Source: Paludibacteraceae bacterium | GTDB lineage: Bacteria; Bacteroidota; Bacteroidia; Bacteroidales; Paludibacteraceae | DNA: 62,321 nt | Assembly (NCBI GenBank): GCA_024401475.1 | Contig: JAKSKZ010000018.1 | Coordinates: 1-62,321 of the forward strand | Direction of reading: 5' to 3' | In this document: in pieces, positions 7,073 through 14,699 of the stretch | Layout of the letters: every line of letters starts with the position of its first letter | Numbering within the stretch: position 1 is the stretch's first letter | The notes under the pieces: generated by a model | What the model was told of the DNA's origin: nothing | Seen by the model: the letters and a program-made list of their open reading frames with translations, nothing else | Databases searched by the model: none | Program-made: the position numbers and the translations under genes

Positions 7073-8527
7073 ATGAAAGAAATGACAGAACTTGAGCCAA
7101 GAATCGTTTGGCAATATTTCAATGAAATATGTAAGATTCCTCACCCATCGGGAAAAGAGGAGCAAATCATCAACTACATCGTCAACTTTGGAAAATCCCT
7201 TGGGTTGGAGACCATCACCGACGAGGTGGGCAACATTCTCATTCGCAAAGCAGCAACCCCAGGATTGGAACATTTGACACCCGTTGTCCTACAATCACAC
7301 ATGGACATGGTTTGCGAAAAGAACAACGGAACCGTCCACGATTTCAGCAAAGACCCGATTAAATCAGTCGTAGAAGGCGATTGGCTAAAGGCTAACGACA
7401 CCACATTGGGTGCCGACGACGGAATAGGTGTAGCTGCCCAGCTTGCCATTCTTGCTGACGACAAAATCCAACATGGCCCTATCGAATGCCTATTCACAGT
7501 AGAGGAAGAGACGGGCCTCACCGGTGCTCTCAACCTCAAGGCTGGAATCATCAAAGCCAGAAGGCTCATCAACCTCGACTCGGAGGAGGATGCGGTATAT
7601 TGCATCGGTTGTGCTGGCGGCATTGGAACCATAGCCACATTCAACTACAAGAAAGTGTCAGCCAAAGGCAATCTTTTCTTCTTCGAAGTGAAGGTAAAAG
7701 GTTTGTTAGGCGGTCACTCAGGCGAAGATATCGAAAAGGAACGTGGCAATTCTATCAAAATACTCAACCGATTCCTTTGGACACTAAATCAAAAGACGCC
7801 AGTCTATTTGCAATCCATCGACGGAGGAAACTTGCACAACGCCATCCCGAGAGAGGCTTCGGCAATTGCAGCCGTAGAATTTCCTCAAAAAGAGCAAGTT
7901 CGCGTACTTCTCAATCTCTTCATCAGCGAGATTGAGAAAGAGTTGCCGAGCGAGAAAGATTTCTGCATGGAATTGCAATCTTGCGACAAAGCAGAAACAA
8001 TTATCGACAAAGAGACAACAGACAAATTGCTCAACGCCCTTTATGCTTGTCCTCACGGTGTTATCGGCATGAGCCGAGACATTCCAGGATTGGTTGAGAC
8101 ATCTACAAATTTGGCCTCCATCAAGATGAAGGCTGACGATAACACTATTATCGTAGGCACAAGTCAAAGAAGTTCGGTAGAGAGCAAAAAGCATGACATC
8201 AAGAATCAAGTAGGAAGTGTATTCGCCTTGGCCGGTGCCGACGTGAAATACGGAGATGGCTACCCAGGCTGGAAACCCAACATGAACTCGAAAGTCAAAG
8301 AGTTGGTCGATCAATCGTACAGGAAACTATTCAAGGGATCTCCTCGTTTCGAGGCCATCCATGCAGGCTTGGAGTGCGGACTCATCTTGGAAAAATATCC
8401 TGACATGGATATGATTTCCGTAGGACCTACCATCATAGGCAACCACGCACCTGGAGAGAAGATTCAAATCTCCACCGTACAGAAATTCTGGGATTTGCTA
8501 CTGGATGTCTTGGTAGCAGAGAAATAA
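7073..8527 (+). CDS. pepD: Cytosolic aminoacyl-histidine dipeptidase (PepD-type M20)
   Basis: Zinc-dependent dipeptidase with broad specificity that recycles dipeptides such as carnosine-like X-His. 484 aa from the ATG at 7073; an ATG at 7052 would add seven residues that do not look native. M20 metal ligands are visible: LQSHMDMV (His), TLGADDGIG (bridging Asp), FTVEEETGLTG (catalytic and metal Glu), NLDSEED (Asp), and near the C-terminus GNHAPGE (His). A dimerization (lid) domain lies between about residues 200 and 380. A 43-bp palindrome sits 15 bp after its stop. Confidence 0.95.
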   Translation: MKEMTELEPRIVWQYFNEICKIPHPSGKEEQIINYIVNFGKSLGLETITDEVGNILIRKAATPGLEHLTPVVLQSHMDMVCEKNNGTVHDFSKDPIKSVVEGDWLKANDTTLGADDGIGVAAQLAILADDKIQHGPIECLFTVEEETGLTGALNLKAGIIKARRLINLDSEEDAVYCIGCAGGIGTIATFNYKKVSAKGNLFFFEVKVKGLLGGHSGEDIEKERGNSIKILNRFLWTLNQKTPVYLQSIDGGNLHNAIPREASAIAAVEFPQKEQVRVLLNLFISEIEKELPSEKDFCMELQSCDKAETIIDKETTDKLLNALYACPHGVIGMSRDIPGLVETSTNLASIKMKADDNTIIVGTSQRSSVESKKHDIKNQVGSVFALAGADVKYGDGYPGWKPNMNSKVKELVDQSYRKLFKGSPRFEAIHAGLECGLILEKYPDMDMISVGPTIIGNHAPGEKIQISTVQKFWDLLLDVLVAEK

Positions 8528-8542
8528 GAAATCCATCCAAAC

Positions 8543-8585
8543 GTAAGCGTCCAAAGTCAAACCGACTATCAAATTGGACGTTTAC
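8543..8585. repeat. 43-bp palindromic element, copy 1
   Basis: GTAAGCGTCCAA (8543-8554) and TTGGACGTTTAC (8574-8585) are 12-bp inverted arms (one mismatch) around a 19-bp centre. The same architecture, with the same arm and centre lengths, recurs at 56170, 60408 and 61728. It lies between the convergent 3' ends of pepD and the gene at 8616. There is no T-run, so it is not an ordinary terminator. The GTAAGC ends resemble those of IS66-family elements. Confidence 0.8.
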
Positions 8586-8615
8586 GGCTGGATTGAAAAA
8601 TTGATGTATTATGCA

Positions 8616-9584
8616 TCAGCGACCTTTCGCCCATTCATAAGATAATTTATAGACCTCCATACTCCAATCTTTTCTATCTTCAAAGGTATTACACAACGCT
8701 TCCAAATTGTATTGGCTTTTGTACTTTCCAATATATTCCTTGAACAAGGTAAATGCCTCATCTACGGCAAACATTTTTTTAGGGACAAAATCATAGAATT
8801 GACCCGCCATTTCATTTTTCTCTCCTTTTGTCAAAGCCAACACAGCCTTCTTCAATTCCACGTTGAACCGCACAGCGTTTTCATCAGCCGTTTCAGAAAT
8901 ATACCTATTCAAAAACAACACAAAAGAAAGGTATAGCATTTCGAAATTGAAAAATTTTTCAAGCAATAACTCATCCTCCGCAGCATCAGTATAATCAAAA
9001 CAGCCAATTTTATGGAAATATATAACACCGTCTTTGACCTCTTCCAAATTATATTTCATACGAAAAGAGACCTGATTATCAAATGCAAACCAATCTTCCG
9101 TACATGAAGAGAGATCTATACCCAATGCCGACGATTGGGAGAACAATTCATTGAATGTAAATAGAATAGGCATTTGTTTACATACTTTCTTGAACTGTTT
9201 TAGTAAAGATTTGGATTCTCCCGGAGACGCCTCAAATGACAACCTCAACTCGCACTCTTTAACATTAGCTGCCACCTCTTTATTTTCCCAAGCCTCATAT
9301 TTTTCTCGTTTCGCCTCCTTGACATCTTCTAAAACTTGCCATTCCTCCTCTTGCAAAGGTTCAAAGTAATAATCATTAAAAAATAGATACGGTTTCGACG
9401 AGACAAACTTCCCTTTATAATCGCACAAATCTCGAAGCAGATAATAATTACATTTGATTTCTCCACACTCAAAATCTCCATTTCGGACTTCTTCGTCGAA
9501 TTTTTCATATCGAATAGGATAAACATCCAAGATTTTGGTAATCTTATCCTCGTTATTTACCCAATCACCCTTTTTGAACTCCAT
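8616..9584 (-). CDS. Unknown cytoplasmic protein
   Basis: 322 aa, no signal peptide or membrane segment, acidic overall. I do not recognise a family. The N-terminal 80 residues (MEFKKGDWVNNEDKITKILD...) look like a small beta domain of the kind found in proteins that begin with a KxGDxV strand. The rest appears mainly helical. It follows the GH5 gene by 88 bp with a terminator between, and converges on pepD with a 43-bp palindrome between them, so it may be an accessory insertion. Function unknown. Confidence 0.6.
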   Translation of the reverse strand: MEFKKGDWVNNEDKITKILDVYPIRYEKFDEEVRNGDFECGEIKCNYYLLRDLCDYKGKFVSSKPYLFFNDYYFEPLQEEEWQVLEDVKEAKREKYEAWENKEVAANVKECELRLSFEASPGESKSLLKQFKKVCKQMPILFTFNELFSQSSALGIDLSSCTEDWFAFDNQVSFRMKYNLEEVKDGVIYFHKIGCFDYTDAAEDELLLEKFFNFEMLYLSFVLFLNRYISETADENAVRFNVELKKAVLALTKGEKNEMAGQFYDFVPKKMFAVDEAFTLFKEYIGKYKSQYNLEALCNTFEDRKDWSMEVYKLSYEWAKGR

Positions 9585-9620
9585 AATATTAAACGCTTAT
9601 AATCAATAATTTATCGTAAC

Positions 9621-9648
9621 AAAAAAAGGGAGAGACTAAATCCCTCCC
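9621..9648 (-). terminator. Terminator after the GH5 gene
   Basis: On the minus strand GGGAG pairs with CTCCC and is followed by seven T. It starts 25 bp beyond the GH5 stop. Confidence 0.75.
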
Positions 9649-9672
9649 GTCACAAAACATCAAAAATGATGC

Positions 9673-10818
9673 TTATTTTTGAGTCAAGATAGCTGGCAAC
9701 TCATTGGCAGAGCCGTCTTCCTTAACAACAGGGAAATCTCCCTTGTAGCACCAATGTGCATTGTTGATGTTGTATTCGCGGAAGATAGAAACCATATCAC
9801 CATACCACTTCATACGAGTCTCTTGATCAATAAATCTTGGATAAGAGCCGAACTCTCCACAATAAAGTTCCAAGCCCCAGTCCTTAGCCATTTGAATAGC
9901 GTGCTCCATATCCTTAACGATAGTCTCGCGATTGCAAAGCACGTTGTGAACTCTAATCTTAGCAGCATCCTCAGGCTTCATATCCTTAAAGCAAGTAGTA
10001 TCTTCGATTGGAAGACCTGGATAGTTAACCTTTCCTTTGTAAAGGCTTGCCTCTGACCAAGGTGCACCATAGTGAGTGATGAGAAGTGGGCTATAGTAGT
10101 GGAAACTTACGATAAGGTTCTTATCATCAGCAGGCACACGCAAAGAGTCGAATGCAGCAATTGTTTGAGCCCAGTTAGAACCTACGACAATCATACGATC
10201 TGGTTCTGCTTGACGCAAAGCCTTGATATTCTTCTCAATCAATTGGTTCCAAGCCTCGTGAGTCGGAGCAGAAACCTCGTTGAGCAACTCGTATGCAACA
10301 CGATCCTTTGGATAAACCTTCAAGAATTGTTGCAAATCAAGCCATACCTTCACCATATTCTCTTGAGCTTGAGGGTCGGTGAACAATGTATTTGGAGTTC
10401 CGTTCTCATTGTTAAAGTGGAAAGAACGAATCACATGCAAATCAACAATCACGTTCAATCCATCCTCCATAGACCAGTCAAGGGCATTCTTCAACAATTG
10501 GAAGGCGTCTTCGTGACGATTAAGGTTCTCATCATACAATTGAACTTCGTCAACAGGAATACGAACATGGTCGAAGCCCATAGCTGCGATTGAATCAAAA
10601 TCAGCCTTGACGATTTGCTTAGCACGCTCCTCGCCTCTTCTATCAGACTGAGACAACCAGTGGCTAACGTTAACACCTGTTCCAAGTTTGAACTTCACAG
10701 AATCCTTCACCTGACAACAACCTTCTTTCTTTTCTGCTTGGTTAGAAGCACCTCCTCCACAAGAAGCCAAAAGGAATGGCATTGAAAGAGAAAGCATGAA
10801 ATAAAAAAATCTTTTCAT
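9673..10818 (-). CDS. Glycoside hydrolase family 5 lipoprotein (endoglucanase-like)
   Basis: 381 aa. A lipoprotein signal with lipobox LASC (Cys20), followed by GGG and a charged stretch, suggests surface or outer-membrane anchoring. The GH5 fold starts near residue 43 (KLGTGVNVSHWL). The acid/base Glu181 is in YELLNE and the nucleophile Glu322 in LYCGEFG; the conserved HVRIP (84-88), VDLH (125-128) and FHYYSP (239-244) are in place. It should cut beta-1,4-glucans or mannans; the substrate cannot be read from sequence. It is not next to SusCD-like genes, so it is not part of a visible polysaccharide utilization locus. The reverse strand within the gene is open only by chance. Confidence 0.92.
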   Translation of the reverse strand: MKRFFYFMLSLSMPFLLASCGGGASNQAEKKEGCCQVKDSVKFKLGTGVNVSHWLSQSDRRGEERAKQIVKADFDSIAAMGFDHVRIPVDEVQLYDENLNRHEDAFQLLKNALDWSMEDGLNVIVDLHVIRSFHFNNENGTPNTLFTDPQAQENMVKVWLDLQQFLKVYPKDRVAYELLNEVSAPTHEAWNQLIEKNIKALRQAEPDRMIVVGSNWAQTIAAFDSLRVPADDKNLIVSFHYYSPLLITHYGAPWSEASLYKGKVNYPGLPIEDTTCFKDMKPEDAAKIRVHNVLCNRETIVKDMEHAIQMAKDWGLELYCGEFGSYPRFIDQETRMKWYGDMVSIFREYNINNAHWCYKGDFPVVKEDGSANELPAILTQK

Positions 10819-10852
10819 ACGAAAATTGGATTAACTTATTAATATTCTAACA

Positions 10853-10860
10853 CAAATATA
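10853..10860 (-). promoter_or_regulatory. -7 promoter element TATATTTG of the GH5 gene
   Basis: A perfect TAnnTTTG on the minus strand, 35 bp upstream of the GH5 start codon. A TTTG further upstream is closer than the usual 19-21 bp. Confidence 0.55.
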
Positions 10861-10920
10861 ATCATTTTTTCACATCAAAGATGAGAGAATAGAGGATTCG
10901 CAAACAAAATTGACAAAAAC

Positions 10921-10949
10921 GGGGATTGTGTTGCCGACACACATTCCCC
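10921..10949 (-). terminator. Terminator after the 77-aa gene
   Basis: On the minus strand GGGGAA-TGTGT pairs with ACACA-ATCCCC, followed by GTTTTTG. Its position 5 bp past the stop at 10955 supports that small gene. Confidence 0.65.
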
Positions 10950-10954
10950 ATTCC

Positions 10955-11188
10955 CTATTTTCTCCTAGTCCGTCTCACCTTGAAACCAAGCACCCTAATC
11001 TCCTTCATTATCTCAGCCACCACAGCACCCGTCTTCTCAAAATAGATTCTTGCATAACCAGACAGATGATCGTAGCAGTCGATGACCACCCTACCTTTTG
11101 TCCGCATTGAAAACTCCGCCTCCCTTCCGCACAACTCCGCCATTGCCACTCTCGGCTCCCATTGGTATTTTATCCATGCCATAAACAT
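10955..11188 (-). CDS. Small protein of unknown function
   Basis: 77 aa from the ATG at 11188 (an in-frame TTG at 11200 is possible). A basic protein beginning MFMAWIKYQWEPRVAMAEL, ending RVRRTRRK-like, with a central strand pattern (GRVVIDCYDHLSGYARIYF). No signal peptide. No family recognised. The adjoining terminator and the clean gap on both sides argue that it is a gene, but it could be spurious. Confidence 0.45.
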   Translation of the reverse strand: MFMAWIKYQWEPRVAMAELCGREAEFSMRTKGRVVIDCYDHLSGYARIYFEKTGAVVAEIMKEIRVLGFKVRRTRRK

Positions 11189-11297
11189 AGGTTTACACAA
11201 TTTTTATAGAGGAGTCTCCTCTTCTTTTCATTGTTAGTGTTCAGATATTAGGATTTGAAGGTTTTTCAGACGGAGATTTTTTCTTGACAAAAGATTT

Positions 11298-12050
11298 TCA
11301 CTCACTTCTATATTTCAGATTCTCAACCTGATGAGGATGATTATCCGCCGTATATTGTGTGATATCGCCATACACTTGATTATACTTACGGAAGTCAACC
11401 GTCTTTAGTTTTGTGATGATTCTCTCGCCCAACCTTGTCAACATTCCGCATGGAGCCTTCAACACCAAACCTTCTGCCTCCAGTTCCTCGTCAGCGATGT
11501 AACTTTTGAAACCTTCTGCTACCATTCGAATCGCCTCCCCTATGGTCAAGTTTCCAATCAAAGGAACTATCTGCAACTGAAGATCCGAGGCTATCGACTC
11601 CATTGCAGAACGAAGCAACCAAATGTCGCCAACACGGACATCAAAAAGGATGAAATCCTCGTCGCCATACTTAGGCCCCACCTTACCTTGTATCTTACCG
11701 CCGAAGCCCTCGCCAAACAATTGCACTCGCATTCCTTCCGCCAAAGGTTTTGCAAACAACGCCATCGCACGAGTGGGCAAATCTTTGTACTTGCACTCCA
11801 ACACATCCATCAACGCCTTGGGAATATCTGCGTTGGCCGTTTTTCCAAACCAATGAGCACTCACTGCTCCATTTTCATCAGGAATCAAATCAAGATGCAT
11901 GTTCGTACCGTCAACTTTCTCCGTACACTCAAACGGAACATTTCTCAAAATTGCCATCTCAGGCACCGTCCATTCATCAAACGGCATAATCACATTTTTA
12001 TCGTCTCTCTTAAAGAGCGTATTTATCTTGGTATATTTCTTAAAATCCAT
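11298..12050 (-). CDS. Rnl2-type RNA ligase family protein
   Basis: 250 aa covalent nucleotidyltransferase. Motif I EKVDGTN gives the AMP-accepting Lys45. Motif III/IIIa is near LFGEGFGGKIQG and FILFDVRVGD (112-142), motif IV is EGLVLKAP (193-200) and motif V ITKLKTVDF (212-220). All the catalytic motifs of RNA/DNA ligases are therefore present. It seals nicks or repairs cleaved RNA in the family; the target here is unknown. It lies 60 bp downstream of a WYL-domain regulator on the same strand, as part of an apparent two-gene operon that may be stress-inducible. Confidence 0.88.
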   Translation of the reverse strand: MDFKKYTKINTLFKRDDKNVIMPFDEWTVPEMAILRNVPFECTEKVDGTNMHLDLIPDENGAVSAHWFGKTANADIPKALMDVLECKYKDLPTRAMALFAKPLAEGMRVQLFGEGFGGKIQGKVGPKYGDEDFILFDVRVGDIWLLRSAMESIASDLQLQIVPLIGNLTIGEAIRMVAEGFKSYIADEELEAEGLVLKAPCGMLTRLGERIITKLKTVDFRKYNQVYGDITQYTADNHPHQVENLKYRSE

Positions 12051-12091
12051 AATTTCTATATTTTAATTTACAGAGGTCACCCTAATAAAAA

Positions 12092-13111
12092 TCAATCGTT
12101 TTCATACATGGAAGCCGTCTCTTTCATTTTGTCTCTCATATATTTCACCACATTTCTTGGCGAGATGATTTTAACCCCGGAGCCGTAACTCATAAAGACA
12201 GAATACATCTCAAAATTGACCACGACTTTTATCCGAAACAGACAACTTCCATCCTCACTATTCTCGCTCACCAACATTTGAGACTGATGCAAAGGTTTGG
12301 TCTTGATGTATTTGCTCTGCTCCTCCGACGCCCAAAATTGAATTTCAACAGGACGAGAGTTGATGTTTTTACTTACGCCTATCACATCATCAAAGAAATG
12401 CTCTGGATCAAAATCCGGATTCTCTCGAAACGGCTTATCCGAAGGCTCAATGCTTACAATCCTATCCAAAGCCAAATTGTAAATAAGCAAGTTGGAAGCC
12501 TTTCCTCCGAAAAGGAACCATCGATTTCTAAACTCCTTCAACAGATAAGGGCAAAGAATGAATTCCTGCGGCTCCGTTGCAATAAAAGACTGATACATAA
12601 TGCGTAGCGTCTGCTTATGGGCGATATAATCGTACAAGGGCGTGAGCAATTTCAGACCTTTCAGATCTGGTACACTATCAAAATGAATGATGGGTTTCCG
12701 CTTATCTTTTGCGAGAGAAAGTTTGTCTTGCAAACGCCCAACCACATCACTCATTTCCGTAAATTGGCTGAAATCTTGTAGTTGTCTCAACATATCCACC
12801 GCCTCTTGCATCGCCTCATAATCGTTCTGCGAAAAAGGCATATTCGTTATGCTATAATCAGGATCCTCATATCGATAGTATTTGTGATCGTACACCTCGA
12901 TAGGTGCATTATAGCCCAATTTGTCGGAACGCATCATCTGAATGTCCGACTGCACAGTTCGCACACTGACACCCTTACGAATGCCCTCGTACTCGTACAA
13001 AGCATCGCAGCAGGCATCCACCAAATCCTCCAACGTCCACCTACGGTAAACATTTCTAAGACAGTTGTCTATCGTCTTATATCTTATCAAGGCATTTTTA
13101 TTGGCTGGCAT
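12092..13111 (-). CDS. WYL-domain transcriptional regulator
   Basis: 339 aa from the ATG at 13111, chosen because GGAGGAG lies just upstream (a strong Shine-Dalgarno site, rare in this phylum) and because the extra 16 residues of a longer frame look unnatural. An N-terminal winged helix-turn-helix (about 1-75, with GVSVRTVQSDIQMM as recognition region) is followed by a WYL domain (about 155-235, YDYIAHKQTLRIMYQSF and LCPYLLKEFRNRWFLFG) and a C-terminal WCX-like domain. WYL proteins sense nucleic acids or nucleotides and often control DNA-damage or defence genes. Its downstream partner is the RNA ligase. Confidence 0.88.
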   Translation of the reverse strand: MPANKNALIRYKTIDNCLRNVYRRWTLEDLVDACCDALYEYEGIRKGVSVRTVQSDIQMMRSDKLGYNAPIEVYDHKYYRYEDPDYSITNMPFSQNDYEAMQEAVDMLRQLQDFSQFTEMSDVVGRLQDKLSLAKDKRKPIIHFDSVPDLKGLKLLTPLYDYIAHKQTLRIMYQSFIATEPQEFILCPYLLKEFRNRWFLFGGKASNLLIYNLALDRIVSIEPSDKPFRENPDFDPEHFFDDVIGVSKNINSRPVEIQFWASEEQSKYIKTKPLHQSQMLVSENSEDGSCLFRIKVVVNFEMYSVFMSYGSGVKIISPRNVVKYMRDKMKETASMYEND

Positions 13112-13135
13112 AACTCCTCCTTTCTCTAAACAATA

Positions 13136-13143
13136 CAAATATA
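13136..13143 (-). promoter_or_regulatory. -7 promoter element TATATTTG of the WYL/RNA ligase pair
   Basis: A perfect TAnnTTTG on the minus strand 25 bp before the WYL start, upstream of the GGAGGAG ribosome-binding site at about 13115-13121. Confidence 0.6.
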
Positions 13144-13525
13144 ACGGGCAACTACGCAAACGGACTGCACAGTAAGCATTTTATTTCAATTCCATTTCAA
13201 ATGATAAGAATAAACTTTGAAAAATTTCTATACAAATACAAAGGTAAGAAGGTAACAACGAAGTCTTTTTGCGTAGCAGGTTTTATTTTCTCTACAACTT
13301 TGAAACGACAAGCCCTTTTCTTTTCCAATTTTTTACAATAAAATTCATACAAGCTAATATATTCAAGAAAAACAAAATATACAAAATCAAACAAACCTAC
13401 CAAATAAATAAATTCCAATACATTATCGTGTAAATACCCTATTATTCACAAATACAAACTATATATTTTTGTAAAACATTTATATTTTATCTGAATTTCA
13501 TAATGCTTAATTTAAAATTTAATTA
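13144..13525. other. AT-rich spacer without a convincing gene
   Basis: About 380 bp between the divergent WYL gene and the promoter at 13526. A 73-codon minus-strand reading frame (13197-13418) is rich in Phe, Tyr and Lys and looks like AT-rich noise. I see no other feature. Confidence 0.5.
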
Positions 13526-13533
13526 TAATTTTG
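13526..13533 (+). promoter_or_regulatory. -7 promoter element TAATTTTG of the secreted-protease operon
   Basis: A perfect TAnnTTTG followed by GCACCG. If used, transcription starts near 13540 and the mRNA has a leader of about 360 nt before the ATG at 13899. Confidence 0.55.
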
Positions 13534-13539
13534 CACCGA

Positions 13540-13898
13540 AATTCAAAAACAGAGTAAACAAAATTGAATTTTAAAATAAAAAACATAAATCATTTACGTT
13601 TCAAACAACAAACAAGACATAATAAGAGTTCACAAAACTCAAATAACTCATGTAATTCTTTTTAGAATTTCATAAAACAAGAATTATTATTCGCATCACA
13701 ATTCAAAATCACAGAGCTTTGTCAACTTGCAATTTTCGGATACGACTTTGGCTTCATAGATAGCCAAGCTCAGAACTTAAACCATAAGATTCTTCGTATC
13801 ACTTATCGCTAATCATTAAAAATCGAATGTGGAAGCCGACATTCGGATTCAGGCCGGCTCCCATAATAATTATTATTTGAATCCATAAAACTTATATT
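13540..13898 (+). promoter_or_regulatory. Long untranslated leader with two hairpins
   Basis: No coding region is visible. Two stems stand out: TTGGCT/AGCCAA (13748-13767) and CGAATGT/ACATTCG (13824-13845). The second is followed by GCCGGC, which can compete for GCCG in the loop. A regulatory leader is possible but unproven, and no known riboswitch class was recognised. Confidence 0.35.
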
Positions 13899-14690
13899 AT
13901 GTTTAAAGCAATTTTAAAAACAGTGATCTGCGGAACTGTAATGTCCGCTTGTGCAATGAGTGCAAACGCTCAAACTTTAGTAACCTCTGGTTCAAACGTA
14001 GGTATTGGTACTACCAGTAAAGACGCAGGATTCTACATTAGACCTAACAGTGACAAGAAATATGTACTCGTTGGTAGAGATGTCAAGAGAACAAGCCAAG
14101 GTCCAGAAGTAAAGGAATCTATCACAGTTGGCATCGATGGAGATTTGGTCTTAGGCGGTAACTCTTCTGGTATCACACTGAGAGCTCAAAGTGGCTATGG
14201 AGCGACTCTAACATTGACAAGAAGAGACGAATGCGAAATCCTAGGTCAAAAAAGACACTTCGAGATGAACACAAGCAGCTATCCTGGAGCTTACTATCCA
14301 ATCGTATTCTACGGTTCTGAATTTCACTTCACCAAAGGTGACGTTACCGTTCACGGCAAGTTGACTTGTAAAGACGAACTCAACGTAGCAGAAGTAAATT
14401 CCGAGAAGATTCGCACATCAGACATCACGGTAGATATGAACAACGCAGCCGACTACGTTTTCGAAGAAAACTACAACTTGAAATCACTTGGCGAAGTTGA
14501 GTCGTACGTAAAAGAGAACAAACACTTGCCTGGCGTTCCTTCTGCAGCAGAGATGGCTCAGAACGGAATGAGCGTATCTGAGATGAGCAATCTTTTGCTC
14601 GAAAAAGTAGAGGAACTCACCCTACACATGATTCAATTGGAGAAAGAAAACAAAGCATTGAAGGCTAAAGTTGAAATGTTAGAGAAATAA
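13899..14690 (+). CDS. Secreted protein with tail-fibre/S74-like C-terminal segment
   Basis: 263 aa with signal peptide ending SANAQ (about residue 25). The middle has short beta repeats (SNVGIGTTS, GDLVLGGNSS, TVHGKLTCKDEL) typical of fibre-like proteins. The C-terminal third (ADYVFEENYNLKSLGEVESYVKEN... HLPGVPSAAEM) is a module found at the ends of many Bacteroidota secreted fibre proteins. It ends in a helical stretch ELTLHMIQLEKENKALKAK that should form a trimeric coiled coil. No T9SS domain is visible. It is followed after 9 bp by a secreted cysteine peptidase, so the two are co-expressed and may act together. Confidence 0.75.
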   Translation: MFKAILKTVICGTVMSACAMSANAQTLVTSGSNVGIGTTSKDAGFYIRPNSDKKYVLVGRDVKRTSQGPEVKESITVGIDGDLVLGGNSSGITLRAQSGYGATLTLTRRDECEILGQKRHFEMNTSSYPGAYYPIVFYGSEFHFTKGDVTVHGKLTCKDELNVAEVNSEKIRTSDITVDMNNAADYVFEENYNLKSLGEVESYVKENKHLPGVPSAAEMAQNGMSVSEMSNLLLEKVEELTLHMIQLEKENKALKAKVEMLEK

Positions 14691-14699
14691 AATAGAGTT

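Noticed and set aside
13197..13418. 73-codon minus-strand reading frame
   Set aside because: Phe/Tyr/Ile/Lys-rich composition of translated AT-rich spacer, no promoter or partner gene, overlaps the divergent intergenic region. Not annotated as a gene.
13540..13898. Known riboswitch or T-box in the long leader
   Set aside because: No recognised aptamer or specifier/antiterminator pattern could be found by eye. Described only as a leader with two stems.
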